A stretch of 64,000 nt of DNA from Sciscionella marina DSM 45152 (GCF_000379465.1 NZ_KB905380.1:1142191-1206190); one strand, 5' to 3'. Shown: positions 27,220-35,528, counted from the first letter of the stretch. Numbers and translations are program-made. Notes: generated by a model from the sequence alone, not told the origin.

Positions 27220-27259
27220 CCGGTCGGGCTGGCGGGATTTGAACCCACGACCCCTTGAC
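27220..27259 (+). repeat. attL: 40-bp direct repeat (tRNA-Pro 3' end)
   Basis: The 40 bases at 27220-27259 are identical to 38918-38957, which include the 3' half of tRNA-Pro(GGG) from within the anticodon stem to the discriminator base. Identity ends sharply on both sides. This is the chromosomal-side copy left after site-specific integration. Confidence 0.92.
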
Positions 27260-27362
27260 GATATTCGGCTTTCCCGCTGCCTGCACCGATACCGCCCTGA
27301 GCCCGCTCACCTGCCGTGGTGGCTGTCAGCGTATGCGGTCGTTTCGCGGCATCCGGCGACCT

Positions 27363-27382
27363 CATGTTGGGAAAATGTTGGG
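27363..27382 (+). repeat. Candidate integrase arm site, left copy
   Basis: CATGTTGGGAAAATGTTGGG, 20 bases, identical and in the same orientation to 38831-38850 inside the other end. Each copy contains ATGTTGGG twice, separated by AAA. In the circular form the two copies would flank the attP core, as integrase arm sites do. Function is inferred. Confidence 0.6.
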
Positions 27383-27851
27383 TTCCCGCTCCCCCACACC
27401 AGCGGCCCCGGTGTGCCATCCCGTCGACCTGGCAACGCCCTATCACGCCGTGGTCGGGGTGCAACCTCTCCGATCACCGTAGCCGATCCTGCCAAGATTG
27501 CGCCCCGAGCTCGGTGTGATAGCCCTCGGGAGGTCGATGGGATGGCACACCTTCCGGCACCGCTACTCCACGGGACGCACGCATGGCCTCCCCTGCCATC
27601 CCGGAGATCTGCCCGTCCGGCGAGGACATCTGTTGTAGTTCGGCCTTCTACGCATCGCGGTCCCCTCCGGGCGGGTGGCCGCGGGCGTCGCGCTGTCCGC
27701 GGGGCGGCGGGACCGGGCGGCAGCCCGCATGCCCGCCTTGCCCCGCGGATGACAGCACTGTCGCCCGCGGCCCCCGGAGGGGGCCGCCTTGAAGAAGTAG
27801 AGAAAGTCTGAACACAGCGGAGTTTCCGCGCCGTGCACGGCTGACGGGAGT
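27383..27851. other. Left end of the AICE, non-coding
   Basis: About 470 bp between the arm site and the first gene, very GC-rich from 27640 on. It contains a perfect 9-base stem with a GGA loop (27767-27775/27779-27787), placed downstream of the leftward regulator gene and perhaps acting as its terminator, although there is no T-run. The short frames here have no family resemblance. Confidence 0.45.
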
Positions 27852-29105
27852 TCAGGCGTCCGGGCGGCCCTCGGATAGGACGGTGCGGAGCTGTTGGACG
27901 TACTCCTTGGCGGCGGGCGCGTCGGCGTAGTCGTTCCGGAGTGCGGTCACGAGGTCCTGTGTGACCATCGCCAGGGACGGCAGGGACTTCCGTTCCCCAG
28001 AGATCGCGCGCTGGCCGTGTTCGACGGCTTCATCGAGTTCGCCCTCATGGGCAGCGGCTACCCCGAGGGTGACCTGAGCTTCGGTGACGCGCATGGGCGA
28101 GTGCACGTTGCCGTTGAAGTCCGTGCTGCCACGGATCACTTCGTCGGCAAGGGTTCGGGCGAGTCGGTCGTCGCCGACGTGGCGGTAGCAGTCCATGGCG
28201 TAGAAGTCGTACTTCAGGGGGTCTACGACGAAGTGGTTCCGGGTGTTCTCCGGGTAGGGCATGTTGTCGAGGAGGACCCGCCCGCGTTCGAGCGCGCTGT
28301 GCATCTCGGGGAGTTGTCCCATTCGGGCGTAGGCCTTCGCCTGCTGCGCGGCGAGCTGCACCGCGACACTGTGGTCTCGCGCAGCGGTCTCCCCGGCTTC
28401 GCTGGCCGCGATGACCGCTCGGTATTCCCCGCCGGTGAGGGCAAACCAGGCCTTCATCTCGTGCGCCCATCCGAGAATCCCCGGGTGCTCGATCTCCTTG
28501 CCCAGACTGAGCGCGAATCGGCGGGTCCCCTCGGCACGCGACGGCGCACCAAGGTCGTATTCGAGGCACCCAACAAGCAGTACGAGCCATCCGATCTGCT
28601 CGGCAAGGTCGCGGCGCTGGGCAAGGGTGAGCTTCGTGGTCTCCTGCATCTCGACCAGTCGCGCAAGCCACTGCCGACCTTCAACGATCAACGTGGCAGC
28701 GGGCTGGGACGCATAGGACGAGCAGAGCCGTTCGACGGTGACCCGTAGTCCGTCCAAGGTGGCATTACTGACGTCGGTCACCTGGAGCCGCCCGAGGATC
28801 TCCAGAGTGTCCATTCCGGTCACTGCAAGGAGATCTGCCGGAGCGGACTTCTGCTCGGGCAGGAAGAGGGTGCTGGTGACGACACCGAGCGTGGCCGCGA
28901 TGAGCTTCTGGTACTCCTCACCAGGATGGCTCGCCCCGCTGCCCAAGGACTCCCAAGACTTCCACCGGCGTTCAAGGTGTTCCGGCTCGGGAAGAACGCG
29001 GTCGGTGTGACGCCGCATCTCCTCGCAGGCCTGGCGCACGGTCAGCCCTTTACCCTCGCGTAGAGCCCGAATCCTGCGCGCCGTATCCGGATTCGCCTTG
29101 CCCAT
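27852..29105 (-). CDS. XRE-type helix-turn-helix regulator with TPR-like C-terminus
   Basis: 417 residues from ATG 29105. The first 70 or so residues are a Cro/CI-type helix-turn-helix (TARRIRALREGKGLTVRQACEEM). The rest is alpha-helical with repeats resembling tetratricopeptide units (GEYRAVIAASEAGETAARDH; QQAKAYARMGQLPEMHSALE). This layout is frequent in regulators carried by actinomycete plasmids and AICEs. It is transcribed away from the transfer genes at the left end of the element. It may sense a host signal or peptide to control excision and transfer; no ligand is known. Confidence 0.8.
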   Translation of the reverse strand: MGKANPDTARRIRALREGKGLTVRQACEEMRRHTDRVLPEPEHLERRWKSWESLGSGASHPGEEYQKLIAATLGVVTSTLFLPEQKSAPADLLAVTGMDTLEILGRLQVTDVSNATLDGLRVTVERLCSSYASQPAATLIVEGRQWLARLVEMQETTKLTLAQRRDLAEQIGWLVLLVGCLEYDLGAPSRAEGTRRFALSLGKEIEHPGILGWAHEMKAWFALTGGEYRAVIAASEAGETAARDHSVAVQLAAQQAKAYARMGQLPEMHSALERGRVLLDNMPYPENTRNHFVVDPLKYDFYAMDCYRHVGDDRLARTLADEVIRGSTDFNGNVHSPMRVTEAQVTLGVAAAHEGELDEAVEHGQRAISGERKSLPSLAMVTQDLVTALRNDYADAPAAKEYVQQLRTVLSEGRPDA

Positions 29106-29261
29106 CGCGCACCCTCCTCGAACGGTTCACTTCCACTGTGCCACGGCCGGGCTGGACGTGGTGGTGATGCGGGGGTGACGAGGGGATGACGACCGCGCCA
29201 TAAAGCCGTCACCTGCAGCGACACTGTTGCCAGACCTCGTCAGTGGACGACAGTAGATGGC

Positions 29262-29462
29262 ATGGACAGCAAACGAACGGACCTCGACATCATCAGCGTC
29301 AGGCTGCGGAGCCTGCAGGCTGACCTTGATGACATCGAGCTTCGTGTCCGCGGACTGGAGCAACAGCGCGTCACCGCTCAGACTCGGGCGGATTCTCCAG
29401 GCGCTCCACCCGTGAAGCGAGGTCAGCGACAGTCCGCTGGAGCTGGTCAAGTTGATCAGTAA
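29262..29462 (+). CDS. Small coiled-coil ORF (doubtful)
   Basis: 66 codons from ATG 29262 in the gap between the two regulators. The first 35 residues (SKRTDLDIISVRLRSLQADL, then DDIELRVRGLEQQ) have heptad spacing of Leu/Ile/Val expected for a coiled coil. The 3' part overlaps the GntR gene on the other strand, and I see no good ribosome site. It may be a genuine small protein or chance. Confidence 0.3.
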   Translation: MDSKRTDLDIISVRLRSLQADLDDIELRVRGLEQQRVTAQTRADSPGAPPVKRGQRQSAGAGQVDQ

Positions 29463-29721
29463 CGGTTTCCAGGGACACCCCGCTGTTGCCGGGCTGCTGT
29501 TCGGTTACGAAGTAGCCGAGCCCGGAGACCACCTCGGCGTGACCGAGTTCAGCGAGGTACGTCAGCACCTTCTGAGCGGTCACGGTGGACACGTCCGCAT
29601 CCCGCGCAAGTCCACGAACCGAGGGCAACTTCTCCCCCGGCTTCAGGTCGCCAGCCTGGATCTTCTCGATGATGCGCCCGGCGACCACCTGGTATGGGTG
29701 CGCAGCAAGATGCGAGGTCAT
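29371..29721 (-). CDS. GntR-type repressor, KorSA-like
   Basis: 116 residues from ATG 29721. N-terminal GntR winged helix (YQVVAGRIIEKIQAGDLKPG, then EKLPSVRGLARDADVSTVTA), and no large effector domain. The C-terminal 40 residues form a short coiled coil (VTDQLDQLQRTVADLASRVE). Size and position equal KorSA of pSAM2, which represses the activator gene pra and thereby transfer and replication. It is divergent from the Pra-like gene, and repeated CTAG/GTACTA motifs lie between them. Confidence 0.82.
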   Translation of the reverse strand: MTSHLAAHPYQVVAGRIIEKIQAGDLKPGEKLPSVRGLARDADVSTVTAQKVLTYLAELGHAEVVSGLGYFVTEQQPGNSGVSLETVTDQLDQLQRTVADLASRVERLENPPESER

Positions 29722-29744
29722 AGCAGGAACTGTACCGATACGAC

Positions 29745-29812
29745 CTAGTACGCGCTAGTTCACACGAATGGAGGAATGGGACTGTACTATCACTGTGTTA
29801 GTCTCGTACTAG
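29745..29812. promoter_or_regulatory. Candidate KorSA-type operators
   Basis: Between the GntR gene and the Pra-like gene lie CTAG-TACGCG-CTAG (29745-29758) and two GTACTA direct repeats 22 bases apart (29784-29789 and 29806-29811), the second followed by G to give another CTAG. These AT-richer symmetrical motifs are likely repressor sites for both genes. Their role is inferred from position. Confidence 0.45.
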
Positions 29813-29846
29813 AACGCCATAGCACGACATACGACATAGGGAGACG

Positions 29847-30221
29847 ATGATGAGGAATCTTCCGGTTCTGTTCGATGGGTACTCGCTGACGGTGACGGAG
29901 CCGCCGGAGCCGAAGACGTTCGAGGACGACAACGGCAAGGCGGTGCTGGCGACCGATCGTGACGGCAATCAGATGTTCGTGGTGTCGCTGTTCGTGAAGC
30001 AGCGGCGCACCGAGGAGGGTGGCCGCCGTCCGAAGGGCGAGGAAATCCGCGTGACCCTGGAGATCGACCCGGGCGAAGAGTTCGGTGACGGTGATCAGGT
30101 GGAGCTGGTGAATCCGCGGGTGTCGCCGTATCAGATGACGAACGCGAACGGTGTCGTCACGAACTCGGGGATCTCGTTCCGCGCGTCGACGGTGAAGCGG
30201 GCGGGCACGTCGTTCGAGTGA
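29847..30221 (+). CDS. Pra-like AICE protein (putative replication/excision activator)
   Basis: 124 residues from ATG 29847 (or ATG 29850, better spaced from GGGAG). Mostly beta-type sequence: LFDGYSLTVTEPPEPKTFED, GNQMFVVSLFVKQR, EEIRVTLEIDPGEEFGDGDQ, SGISFRASTVKRAG. Size, fold impression and position right after the KorSA-like gene match the Pra family, which switches on replication, integration and excision in pSAM2. Sequence similarity could not be tested here. It is the first gene of the long rightward operon. Confidence 0.6.
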   Translation: MMRNLPVLFDGYSLTVTEPPEPKTFEDDNGKAVLATDRDGNQMFVVSLFVKQRRTEEGGRRPKGEEIRVTLEIDPGEEFGDGDQVELVNPRVSPYQMTNANGVVTNSGISFRASTVKRAGTSFE

Positions 30222-30539
30222 CGACCTGCGGGTTCTGGACGAAACGCCGGGAGGCGTCGCCGGGATTGTGACCGGCCTGATGAGTCCCTTCGATATTTCG
30301 AATTCAAGCCGTTTTCGTGGGCTGCGTGTTCTTTGATGAATTCCATAGTGGGCCGAATTCTGCCTTGAACCAGGAGAGTTTGTGCGGTTTTGACCGTGCA
30401 CAGTGGTTCCCGAGCTCGTGTGGTTCGGGGGCTGCTGTGTCCGGTGCAAAAGGCAACGGGCGCAACGAGATGGGAGGTCAGGAGATGATCGGTGGTCATG
30501 GTGGCGGCTACGCCGGTACGGGCTGTCTGGGTGGTCGCG

Positions 30540-31142
30540 ATGACGGCGAATGATACGGACCTGTTCGGCAACACGGTCGGTACGGAGAATGCGAAGCCGA
30601 AGCGGAAGCGTCCGCGGAAGGTCAACGATATGGCCGCGGTGGAGGAAGTTCTCGATCGTGCTCGTACGGATAACGGGTATGTGCTGGCGGGTGTGGCTGA
30701 TCGGGTGTGCCGGGTGATTGATCCGGACGCGAACAAGATCACCACGGTTCCCGATCACGAGGCGATCGTGGTCGAGCAGTTGATCCGTCAGAAGTGGCTG
30801 ACGGTCGGCGGGCAGCACTTGTACGTGTGGCGCAACCGCCGCGAGGGCTTCGGGCACTCGGTTCTGGTGCCGCGCAGCACGCGGGACGCGATGAACCGCT
30901 GGGCACATCTGAAGGCACGCCCGGCGGTGAAGGACAACGGGTCGGTGCGCCACATCGGTCGTCCGATGTCGGGTATCGCGAATGCGACCGGCCTGCAGGA
31001 CAGCGTGTTGATGTACTGCGGCGCTCGGGTCCGCTACAGCGACCACCAAGACGACGATCCGCCGACGTGCCCGGAGTGCATGCGCCGCGCGGGATGGTCC
31101 TCGGATCGCGGGGAGCTGCACGACTCCCTGAACGGCAAGTGA
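30540..31142 (+). CDS. Unknown AICE protein with C-terminal zinc-ribbon-like motif
   Basis: 200 residues from ATG 30540; an in-frame GTG at 30492 would add 16 residues. The N-terminus has a basic patch (KPKRKRPRK). The middle (about 30-120) is alpha/beta and looks like a small winged-helix or DUF domain (VEQLIRQKWLTVGGQHLYVW). The C-terminus has MYCGARVRYSDHQ followed by PTCPECMRRAGW, where one Cys, a His and a CxxC could hold zinc. I recognise no family. It is the second gene of the element operon; a DNA-binding role is possible. Confidence 0.65.
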   Translation: MTANDTDLFGNTVGTENAKPKRKRPRKVNDMAAVEEVLDRARTDNGYVLAGVADRVCRVIDPDANKITTVPDHEAIVVEQLIRQKWLTVGGQHLYVWRNRREGFGHSVLVPRSTRDAMNRWAHLKARPAVKDNGSVRHIGRPMSGIANATGLQDSVLMYCGARVRYSDHQDDDPPTCPECMRRAGWSSDRGELHDSLNGK

Positions 31143-31170
31143 GTCAACAGATCAGGAAGGAGACCGGCAC

Positions 31171-31449
31171 ATGGTCGCACCAGTGGTGAGTAACCAGGTG
31201 AACAAGCACGCGGTGAAGAAGTACGGCGAGTTTCAGCAAGCCATCGCCCAGGTGAAACAGGTACTCGATGACAGCACGCGGGTGCTCTCGGGCATGCGGG
31301 ACTCGGGGAATCACCCCTCGGGCTGGCGCATCCCGGACAAGAAAGAGCTGTCGACCCTGAAAAAGCGGGCAGAGAAACAGCTTCAGACCCTGCGGGCCGC
31401 CTCGAAGAAGTACGAGGCCGAGCTGATCGCGAACGGCTGGAAGGTGTAG
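31171..31449 (+). CDS. Small basic helical protein, unknown
   Basis: 92 residues from ATG 31171, with AAGGAG about 9 bases upstream. Lys-rich and helical (QQAIAQVKQVLDDSTRVLSG; KKRAEKQLQTLRAASKKYEA). No family recognised. It lies 28 bases after the zinc-ribbon gene and 4 bases before the next small gene, inside the AICE operon. High charge and coiled-coil character suggest a DNA- or partner-binding accessory factor. Confidence 0.6.
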   Translation: MVAPVVSNQVNKHAVKKYGEFQQAIAQVKQVLDDSTRVLSGMRDSGNHPSGWRIPDKKELSTLKKRAEKQLQTLRAASKKYEAELIANGWKV

Positions 31450-31453
31450 CGCG

Positions 31454-31663
31454 GTGGACGAGTCGGACATGTACCAGGAAGCGGCCCGGACGCTGAGCGT
31501 CGCGGATGCCGCGGTGGATCTGATCGAGTTCAGCCCTGACGGTCTCGCGAGTCCCACGACCGAGACCGCGTCGCTGCGGATCCGGATCGCGCAGTGCCGG
31601 ATGGATCTGGCACGCCAGGTACGCCGGGCAGATTTGTCCGGCCGGAACGAGACGGAAGGGTGA
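31454..31663 (+). CDS. Small acidic protein, unknown
   Basis: 69 residues from GTG 31454, 4 bases after the preceding stop. MDESDMYQEAARTLSVADAA is followed by a helical C-terminus (SLRIRIAQCRMDLARQVRRA). No family recognised. Spacing implies translation from the common mRNA of the element. Confidence 0.5.
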   Translation: MDESDMYQEAARTLSVADAAVDLIEFSPDGLASPTTETASLRIRIAQCRMDLARQVRRADLSGRNETEG

Positions 31664-31670
31664 TCGAGTC

Positions 31671-31880
31671 ATGGCACATCAGGTGAACGCGCTTGCCGAG
31701 GATCTGACGAAGTCGATGAACCGGCTCAAGGAGACGATGCGTGGCATTCAGATCCGTAGGGCTGGGTTCAAGCACCTCTACAACGAGACGGCACGCGCGG
31801 TGGCGTCCTATTCGGTGGGAATGGTGGACGCGAAGGCCTTGTACGGCAAGCAGAAACCAGGAAGCAAGCCCCGCGGATAG
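31671..31880 (+). CDS. Small helical protein, unknown
   Basis: 69 residues from ATG 31671. Helical and basic (VNALAEDLTKSMNRLKETMR), with a Gly/Pro-containing Lys-rich tail. No family recognised. It precedes the traB gene by 120 bases; that gap holds a GC-rich imperfect repeat (CACGTACCGGCCCCGAGG) but no recognised site. Confidence 0.5.
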   Translation: MAHQVNALAEDLTKSMNRLKETMRGIQIRRAGFKHLYNETARAVASYSVGMVDAKALYGKQKPGSKPRG

Positions 31881-32000
31881 ACCATAGTCCGTTGCAGCAC
31901 AACAAGTTCACACACGACCTGCGAATTCGGCCACACATCTGACGGGCACGTACCGGCCCCGAGGGTGTGTGGCCGATTCGCGTCCCGAGAGGAAAAATCT

Positions 32001-33476
32001 ATGGCACGCAACAAAACCAAGCAGGGTAAGCAGGGCCGCCGTCAGGGTGCCGAGTTCCGCGCGGCCGGATGGGTGGCCCGGCATCCGGGAAGTGTTCTCG
32101 CCCCGGGCGCGGTGATCACCGCGGTCAACGAATTCGGATCCGTGACCACGGGCTCGATCGCGGCGGGCAGCGTGGCCGCGTGTCTCGGGTGGGCACGCGC
32201 GCACCCCTCGACCTATGACCGGTATGCGGCATCGGCGATGCGGGCGTGGCGGCACCGCTGGATCCGGTACTTCGGGTTCCGCTGGCAGAACATCTGCCGC
32301 GCCTGCGACCTGGTCAAGGAAGACCGCCGCACCGGGGCGGAGCTGATGCCGCGCATCCTGCGGGTGTCCTCCCCCACTCCGACCATCGACCGGATCAAGG
32401 TTCGCATGGTCCGCGGGCAGAGCCTGCGCACCTGGCAGGAATGGCAGGACGAACTCGCAGCCGCGCTGAACGTCGAGTCGCTGGGAATCACCAAGGTCAA
32501 ACCACAGGTGATCATGCTGACCCTGGTACACCGCAACCCGTTCCCCGAACCGATCCCCGCCACCCCGGTCCCCGACAGCGCCGACGAGGTGAACCTGGGC
32601 AAGGTCGTGTTCGGGCAGACCGAGTACGGCGAGGACTGGACCGAAAACCTCCTCGAACGCCACGTCCTCGGGATCGGTAGTTCCGGTTCGGGCAAGTCGG
32701 GGCTGATGTGGAACCCGCTACGCGGTATCGGGCCGCTGATCCGGGACGGGCTTGTCCGTATCTGGATGGTGGACCTCAAGGGCGGCATGGAAACCTCCCG
32801 CGCTCGCCCGCTGTTCTACCGCTTCGCCGACCACGTCGCCGGGAAGACCGGCGAGTCCTACATGGACTTCGATGACGACGAAGACGAGGACGGTGAGAAC
32901 CGGGGCCAGTCCGGTCCTGTCGGCGAGGACGCGCTGACGCTGATCAAGGCCTTCCGGGACGAGATGAAGACCGTGCAGACCGGTCTCGCTCAGGAGGGCA
33001 AGCGCAAGTTCGAACTCTCCCCCGCCACTCCGGTGAATCTGTTGATCATCGATGAGATGGCCATGGCCACCGCACTCGGGGTGTCCGCCCGGGATCTCAC
33101 GAAGATCATCACCGAGATCATGACCCAGGGCCGCGCCCCGGGCTACTGGGTGTGGGCGTTCCTGCAGGAACCCACCAAGGACATCCTGCCGATGCGGGAC
33201 CTGTTCAACCTGCGCGTGTGCCTCTCGGTCGAGTCCGCGTCCTATGTGGACATGGCCCTCGGCGAAGAAGCACGAGTGCGCGGGGCGCTCGCTGACGAGA
33301 TCCCGATCGACCCCGAGTACACCGGGATCGGGTTCACCCGCGACGACCGTTCCCGCAACCCCGTCCGCGTCCGCGCCGGGCACACCACCGACGAGGACAT
33401 TGACGAACTCGTGCGCACCTGCACGCCACAGGCCGCGCTCGAACCCAACGTGCTGCGACTCCCGGTCGCAGCCTGA
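32001..33476 (+). CDS. traSA: TraB/TraSA-type FtsK-SpoIIIE DNA translocase (AICE transfer protein)
   Basis: 491 residues from ATG 32001 (GAGAGG upstream). Basic N-terminus, then a weakly hydrophobic segment (VLAPGAVITAVNEFG, TTGSIAAGSVAACLGWA), then the FtsK-like motor with Walker A GIGSSGSGKSG (about residues 225-235) and Walker B VNLLIIDEM. In Streptomyces plasmids and pSAM2 this single protein pumps double-stranded DNA between mycelial cells and recognises short repeats near its gene. It is the only conjugation motor here, as expected for an AICE. An acidic loop (DFDDDEDEDGEN) inside the motor is unusual. Confidence 0.87.
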   Translation: MARNKTKQGKQGRRQGAEFRAAGWVARHPGSVLAPGAVITAVNEFGSVTTGSIAAGSVAACLGWARAHPSTYDRYAASAMRAWRHRWIRYFGFRWQNICRACDLVKEDRRTGAELMPRILRVSSPTPTIDRIKVRMVRGQSLRTWQEWQDELAAALNVESLGITKVKPQVIMLTLVHRNPFPEPIPATPVPDSADEVNLGKVVFGQTEYGEDWTENLLERHVLGIGSSGSGKSGLMWNPLRGIGPLIRDGLVRIWMVDLKGGMETSRARPLFYRFADHVAGKTGESYMDFDDDEDEDGENRGQSGPVGEDALTLIKAFRDEMKTVQTGLAQEGKRKFELSPATPVNLLIIDEMAMATALGVSARDLTKIITEIMTQGRAPGYWVWAFLQEPTKDILPMRDLFNLRVCLSVESASYVDMALGEEARVRGALADEIPIDPEYTGIGFTRDDRSRNPVRVRAGHTTDEDIDELVRTCTPQAALEPNVLRLPVAA

Positions 33477-33502
33477 ACCGCAACCAGAAAGGAGAAACCG
33501 CG

Positions 33503-33688
33503 ATGCGTATCCGGATCGTCGGCACCCCAGAAGAGAACAACGCCACCTGTGTGGTGCTCGGAATGCTGCTGCACGTCCGCGAGGAATCCCAGTTCTACCC
33601 GAACCGCGGGAACAGCGAGCTGGGCCGAACCTACCTCGACGCGGAACTACCGAGTGGCTGGACCGTAACCGAAGGGAGCGCGTCATGA
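33503..33688 (+). CDS. Small AICE protein, SpdA-position, unknown
   Basis: 61 residues from ATG 33503 (AAAGGAG upstream), 26 bases after traB. MRIRIVGTPEENNATCVVLG suggests a small alpha/beta fold. Its TGA overlaps the ATG of the next gene. Position behind traB fits the spread (spd) genes that help intramycelial plasmid spreading, but I recognise no specific family. Confidence 0.6.
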   Translation: MRIRIVGTPEENNATCVVLGMLLHVREESQFYPNRGNSELGRTYLDAELPSGWTVTEGSAS

Positions 33689-33921
33689 TCGCCCTGCACT
33701 TCCTGAAAATGTGGCTGAAAACCGCACTCGGCTTCGGCCTGGCTGGACTCGCCGAATACATCATCGTGACCGACCTGGTGTGGCGGGTCCTGCTGCTCAC
33801 GGTCACCGGGGCCGCATTCGTGCTCGTGACCGTGCTGATCCGCCGCGAATGGCGCGCACAACGGATCAACGGCAGCTACCGCTACCAAATGATCGATGAC
33901 GTATCCACGGGCCGGAGGTGA
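33685..33921 (+). CDS. Small membrane protein, Spd-like
   Basis: 78 residues from ATG 33685, overlapping the previous stop. Two hydrophobic segments (TALGFGLAGLAEYIIVTDLV and VLLLTVTGAAFVLVTVLI) are followed by a basic cytoplasmic tail (RREWRAQRING). Small two-helix proteins like this are common in the spd operons of AICEs and may line the transfer pore. Confidence 0.65.
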   Translation: MIALHFLKMWLKTALGFGLAGLAEYIIVTDLVWRVLLLTVTGAAFVLVTVLIRREWRAQRINGSYRYQMIDDVSTGRR

Positions 33922-33927
33922 CCGGTG

Positions 33928-34386
33928 ATGGCCTGGAAATTCGAGCTCGACCAGAGCGGAATGAAACGGTACCGGGACTGCTACGGCGAATACCGGCGCC
34001 TGTGCTCAGAGCAAACCCCGAACCACGGCAGCGACTCCTCGGTGATCGTCAACCTTGTCGCAACGATGGTCCGCGGTCTGCACCAGCAGCTCGACGCACT
34101 CGCCGATACCGCCCTGCGCTACGGGTCCCGGTTACGCGACACCTACATCTGGTACCCCGGTGGTACCGCGTCCTCGGCCGTGATCGATCAGGGATTCATC
34201 CACGAATACCAGGGCTTCGCCACCCAGTACGACCACCTCACGCCGGGCTCTCCCACCGACAGCGAGGTCAACGAAGCGGTCCGGTTGCTCGACTGCATGG
34301 CCCAGTGCCTGACCAGACAGTGCGAGCTGCTCGGGAAAACCGAGCACATGTGGAAAGCCAAGTCGGCCAACACACGAAGGAGGTGA
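33928..34386 (+). CDS. Unknown AICE protein, tandem paralogue A
   Basis: 152 residues from ATG 33928 (GGAGGTGACC upstream; GTG 33925 also possible). Helical protein with a conserved C-terminal pattern: IDQ-x5-H/EYQxF ... EV..A..LLDCM..CL..Q..LLGKTEHMWKAKSA. The next gene carries the same pattern (IDQ, HQRF, EVESAIEYLDRM, LLGNTCHMWK), so the two are diverged duplicates. I recognise no family. Position between traB and the DUF2637 gene suggests a role in transfer or spreading. Confidence 0.65.
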   Translation: MAWKFELDQSGMKRYRDCYGEYRRLCSEQTPNHGSDSSVIVNLVATMVRGLHQQLDALADTALRYGSRLRDTYIWYPGGTASSAVIDQGFIHEYQGFATQYDHLTPGSPTDSEVNEAVRLLDCMAQCLTRQCELLGKTEHMWKAKSANTRRR

Positions 34387-34392
34387 CCAGCA

Positions 34393-34896
34393 ATGTCCCG
34401 CATTCTCGATCTGAATACGCGCAACATCGATGTCTACTGGGAGATCTACGGGCGGTTCGCGTTCTGGCCCGACCGTGTCACCAGGTCACCGAATAGCACG
34501 CCACTGGGCGATTACAAGGTCGCAAGGCACCTGGTGGAGAACATGATCGTGCCGTTGTGTCGGCAGTCGGAGACCGTGCAGGACCTCCTCGCGGTCCACG
34601 GCGTCCGCTGGGGCGGCCAGCGGCACCTCTCCGGGCGCAACCTCGGTGTCCGGGTATTCTCGCTCGGGATCGACCAAGCCCTGATGACCGAACACCAACG
34701 GTTCGTCGCCAGCTATCAGGATCTCCCCGCCACGGCGAGCGAAGCTGAGGTCGAATCCGCGATCGAGTACCTGGACCGGATGCTGTTGTGCCTGGGCGGG
34801 CAACTGCAACTACTCGGGAACACCTGCCACATGTGGAAACTCGAGGAAGCCAAAGCCCGCAAACGTAAGCAGGACCACGCCCGGTGGCAGTCGTGA
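34393..34896 (+). CDS. Unknown AICE protein, tandem paralogue B
   Basis: 167 residues from ATG 34393 (GGAGGTGACC upstream), 6 bases after paralogue A. Shares with it the IDQ ... YLDRMLLCLGGQLQLLG ... HMWK signature over the C-terminal 75 residues, while the N-terminal 90 residues differ. Lys/Arg-rich C-terminus. No transmembrane segment, so both are likely soluble. The C-terminal Trp-Lys and Cys residues are shared and could be functional. Confidence 0.65.
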   Translation: MSRILDLNTRNIDVYWEIYGRFAFWPDRVTRSPNSTPLGDYKVARHLVENMIVPLCRQSETVQDLLAVHGVRWGGQRHLSGRNLGVRVFSLGIDQALMTEHQRFVASYQDLPATASEAEVESAIEYLDRMLLCLGGQLQLLGNTCHMWKLEEAKARKRKQDHARWQS

Positions 34897-35528
34897 ACCG
34901 GGAACGCTGGCTGCGGTGGCTACAAACCACGGTCATGGTCGTGCTCGGTGGGATCGGTGGGGCCGCGGGCTTCACCCACACCCACGACTGGGCACAAGCC
35001 CACGGGCAAACCGGGTGGCTCGCCTGGGCCGACGCGGTCGTGATCGAGGGCATGGCCGTGGTCGCCGGACTGCGCCTGCACCACGACCGGACCGTAGGCA
35101 ACCCGATCCGGTTCCCGGCCGCGGTGCTCGCGGTGGCGTTCATCGTCCAGATGATCTCCCAAGTCGCCCTTGCCGAACCGTCGGCGGCCGGGTGGCTGGT
35201 CGCGGCGATGCCCGCGCTCGGGTTCCTCATCGTGGTCAAGCTTGCCCTCCGCCCCTCCCGCGGAAACGCCGTTGAAACCCCAGTCCCACAACCGGAAACC
35301 GTACAGCCCGCCACCCCACCCGAACTGGTCACCAACAGCTCGCCGCGGGAAAAGACGGGTGGGGCGGTGGACAAGCTGCCCTCCACGATGAGAAAGACCG
35401 TGCTCGACCTCGCCGACAAGGCACACCGGGAACAGCGCGGCCTGACCCCGGCCGACATACAGCAACACATCGGCATCCCCGACCGGCTCGCCACCGAGCT
35501 CGTCACCGAACTCAGCCGCGCAGCCTGA
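34893..35528 (+). CDS. DUF2637-type membrane protein, SpdB-like
   Basis: About 211 residues from GTG 34893, which overlaps the previous TGA (GTGA); GTG 34884 is an alternative. Four hydrophobic helices in the first 125 residues (TTVMVVLGGIGGAAGF; WADAVVIEGMAVVAGL; AAVLAVAFIVQMISQVAL; WLVAAMPALGFLIVVKLAL) are followed by a Pro-rich linker and a helical C-terminal domain. This is the DUF2637/SpdB layout found next to traB in AICEs. It probably forms part of the intercellular DNA channel. Confidence 0.75.
   Translation: MNRERWLRWLQTTVMVVLGGIGGAAGFTHTHDWAQAHGQTGWLAWADAVVIEGMAVVAGLRLHHDRTVGNPIRFPAAVLAVAFIVQMISQVALAEPSAAGWLVAAMPALGFLIVVKLALRPSRGNAVETPVPQPETVQPATPPELVTNSSPREKTGGAVDKLPSTMRKTVLDLADKAHREQRGLTPADIQQHIGIPDRLATELVTELSRAA

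Noticed and set aside
27126..27464. Minus-strand frame over attL with GVVGSNPASPTG
   Set aside because: That peptide is the usual chance translation of a tRNA 3' half and is not a protein.
27583..27792. Small plus-strand frame at the left end of the AICE
   Set aside because: Pro/Gly/Arg-rich chance frame over a GC-rich hairpin region.
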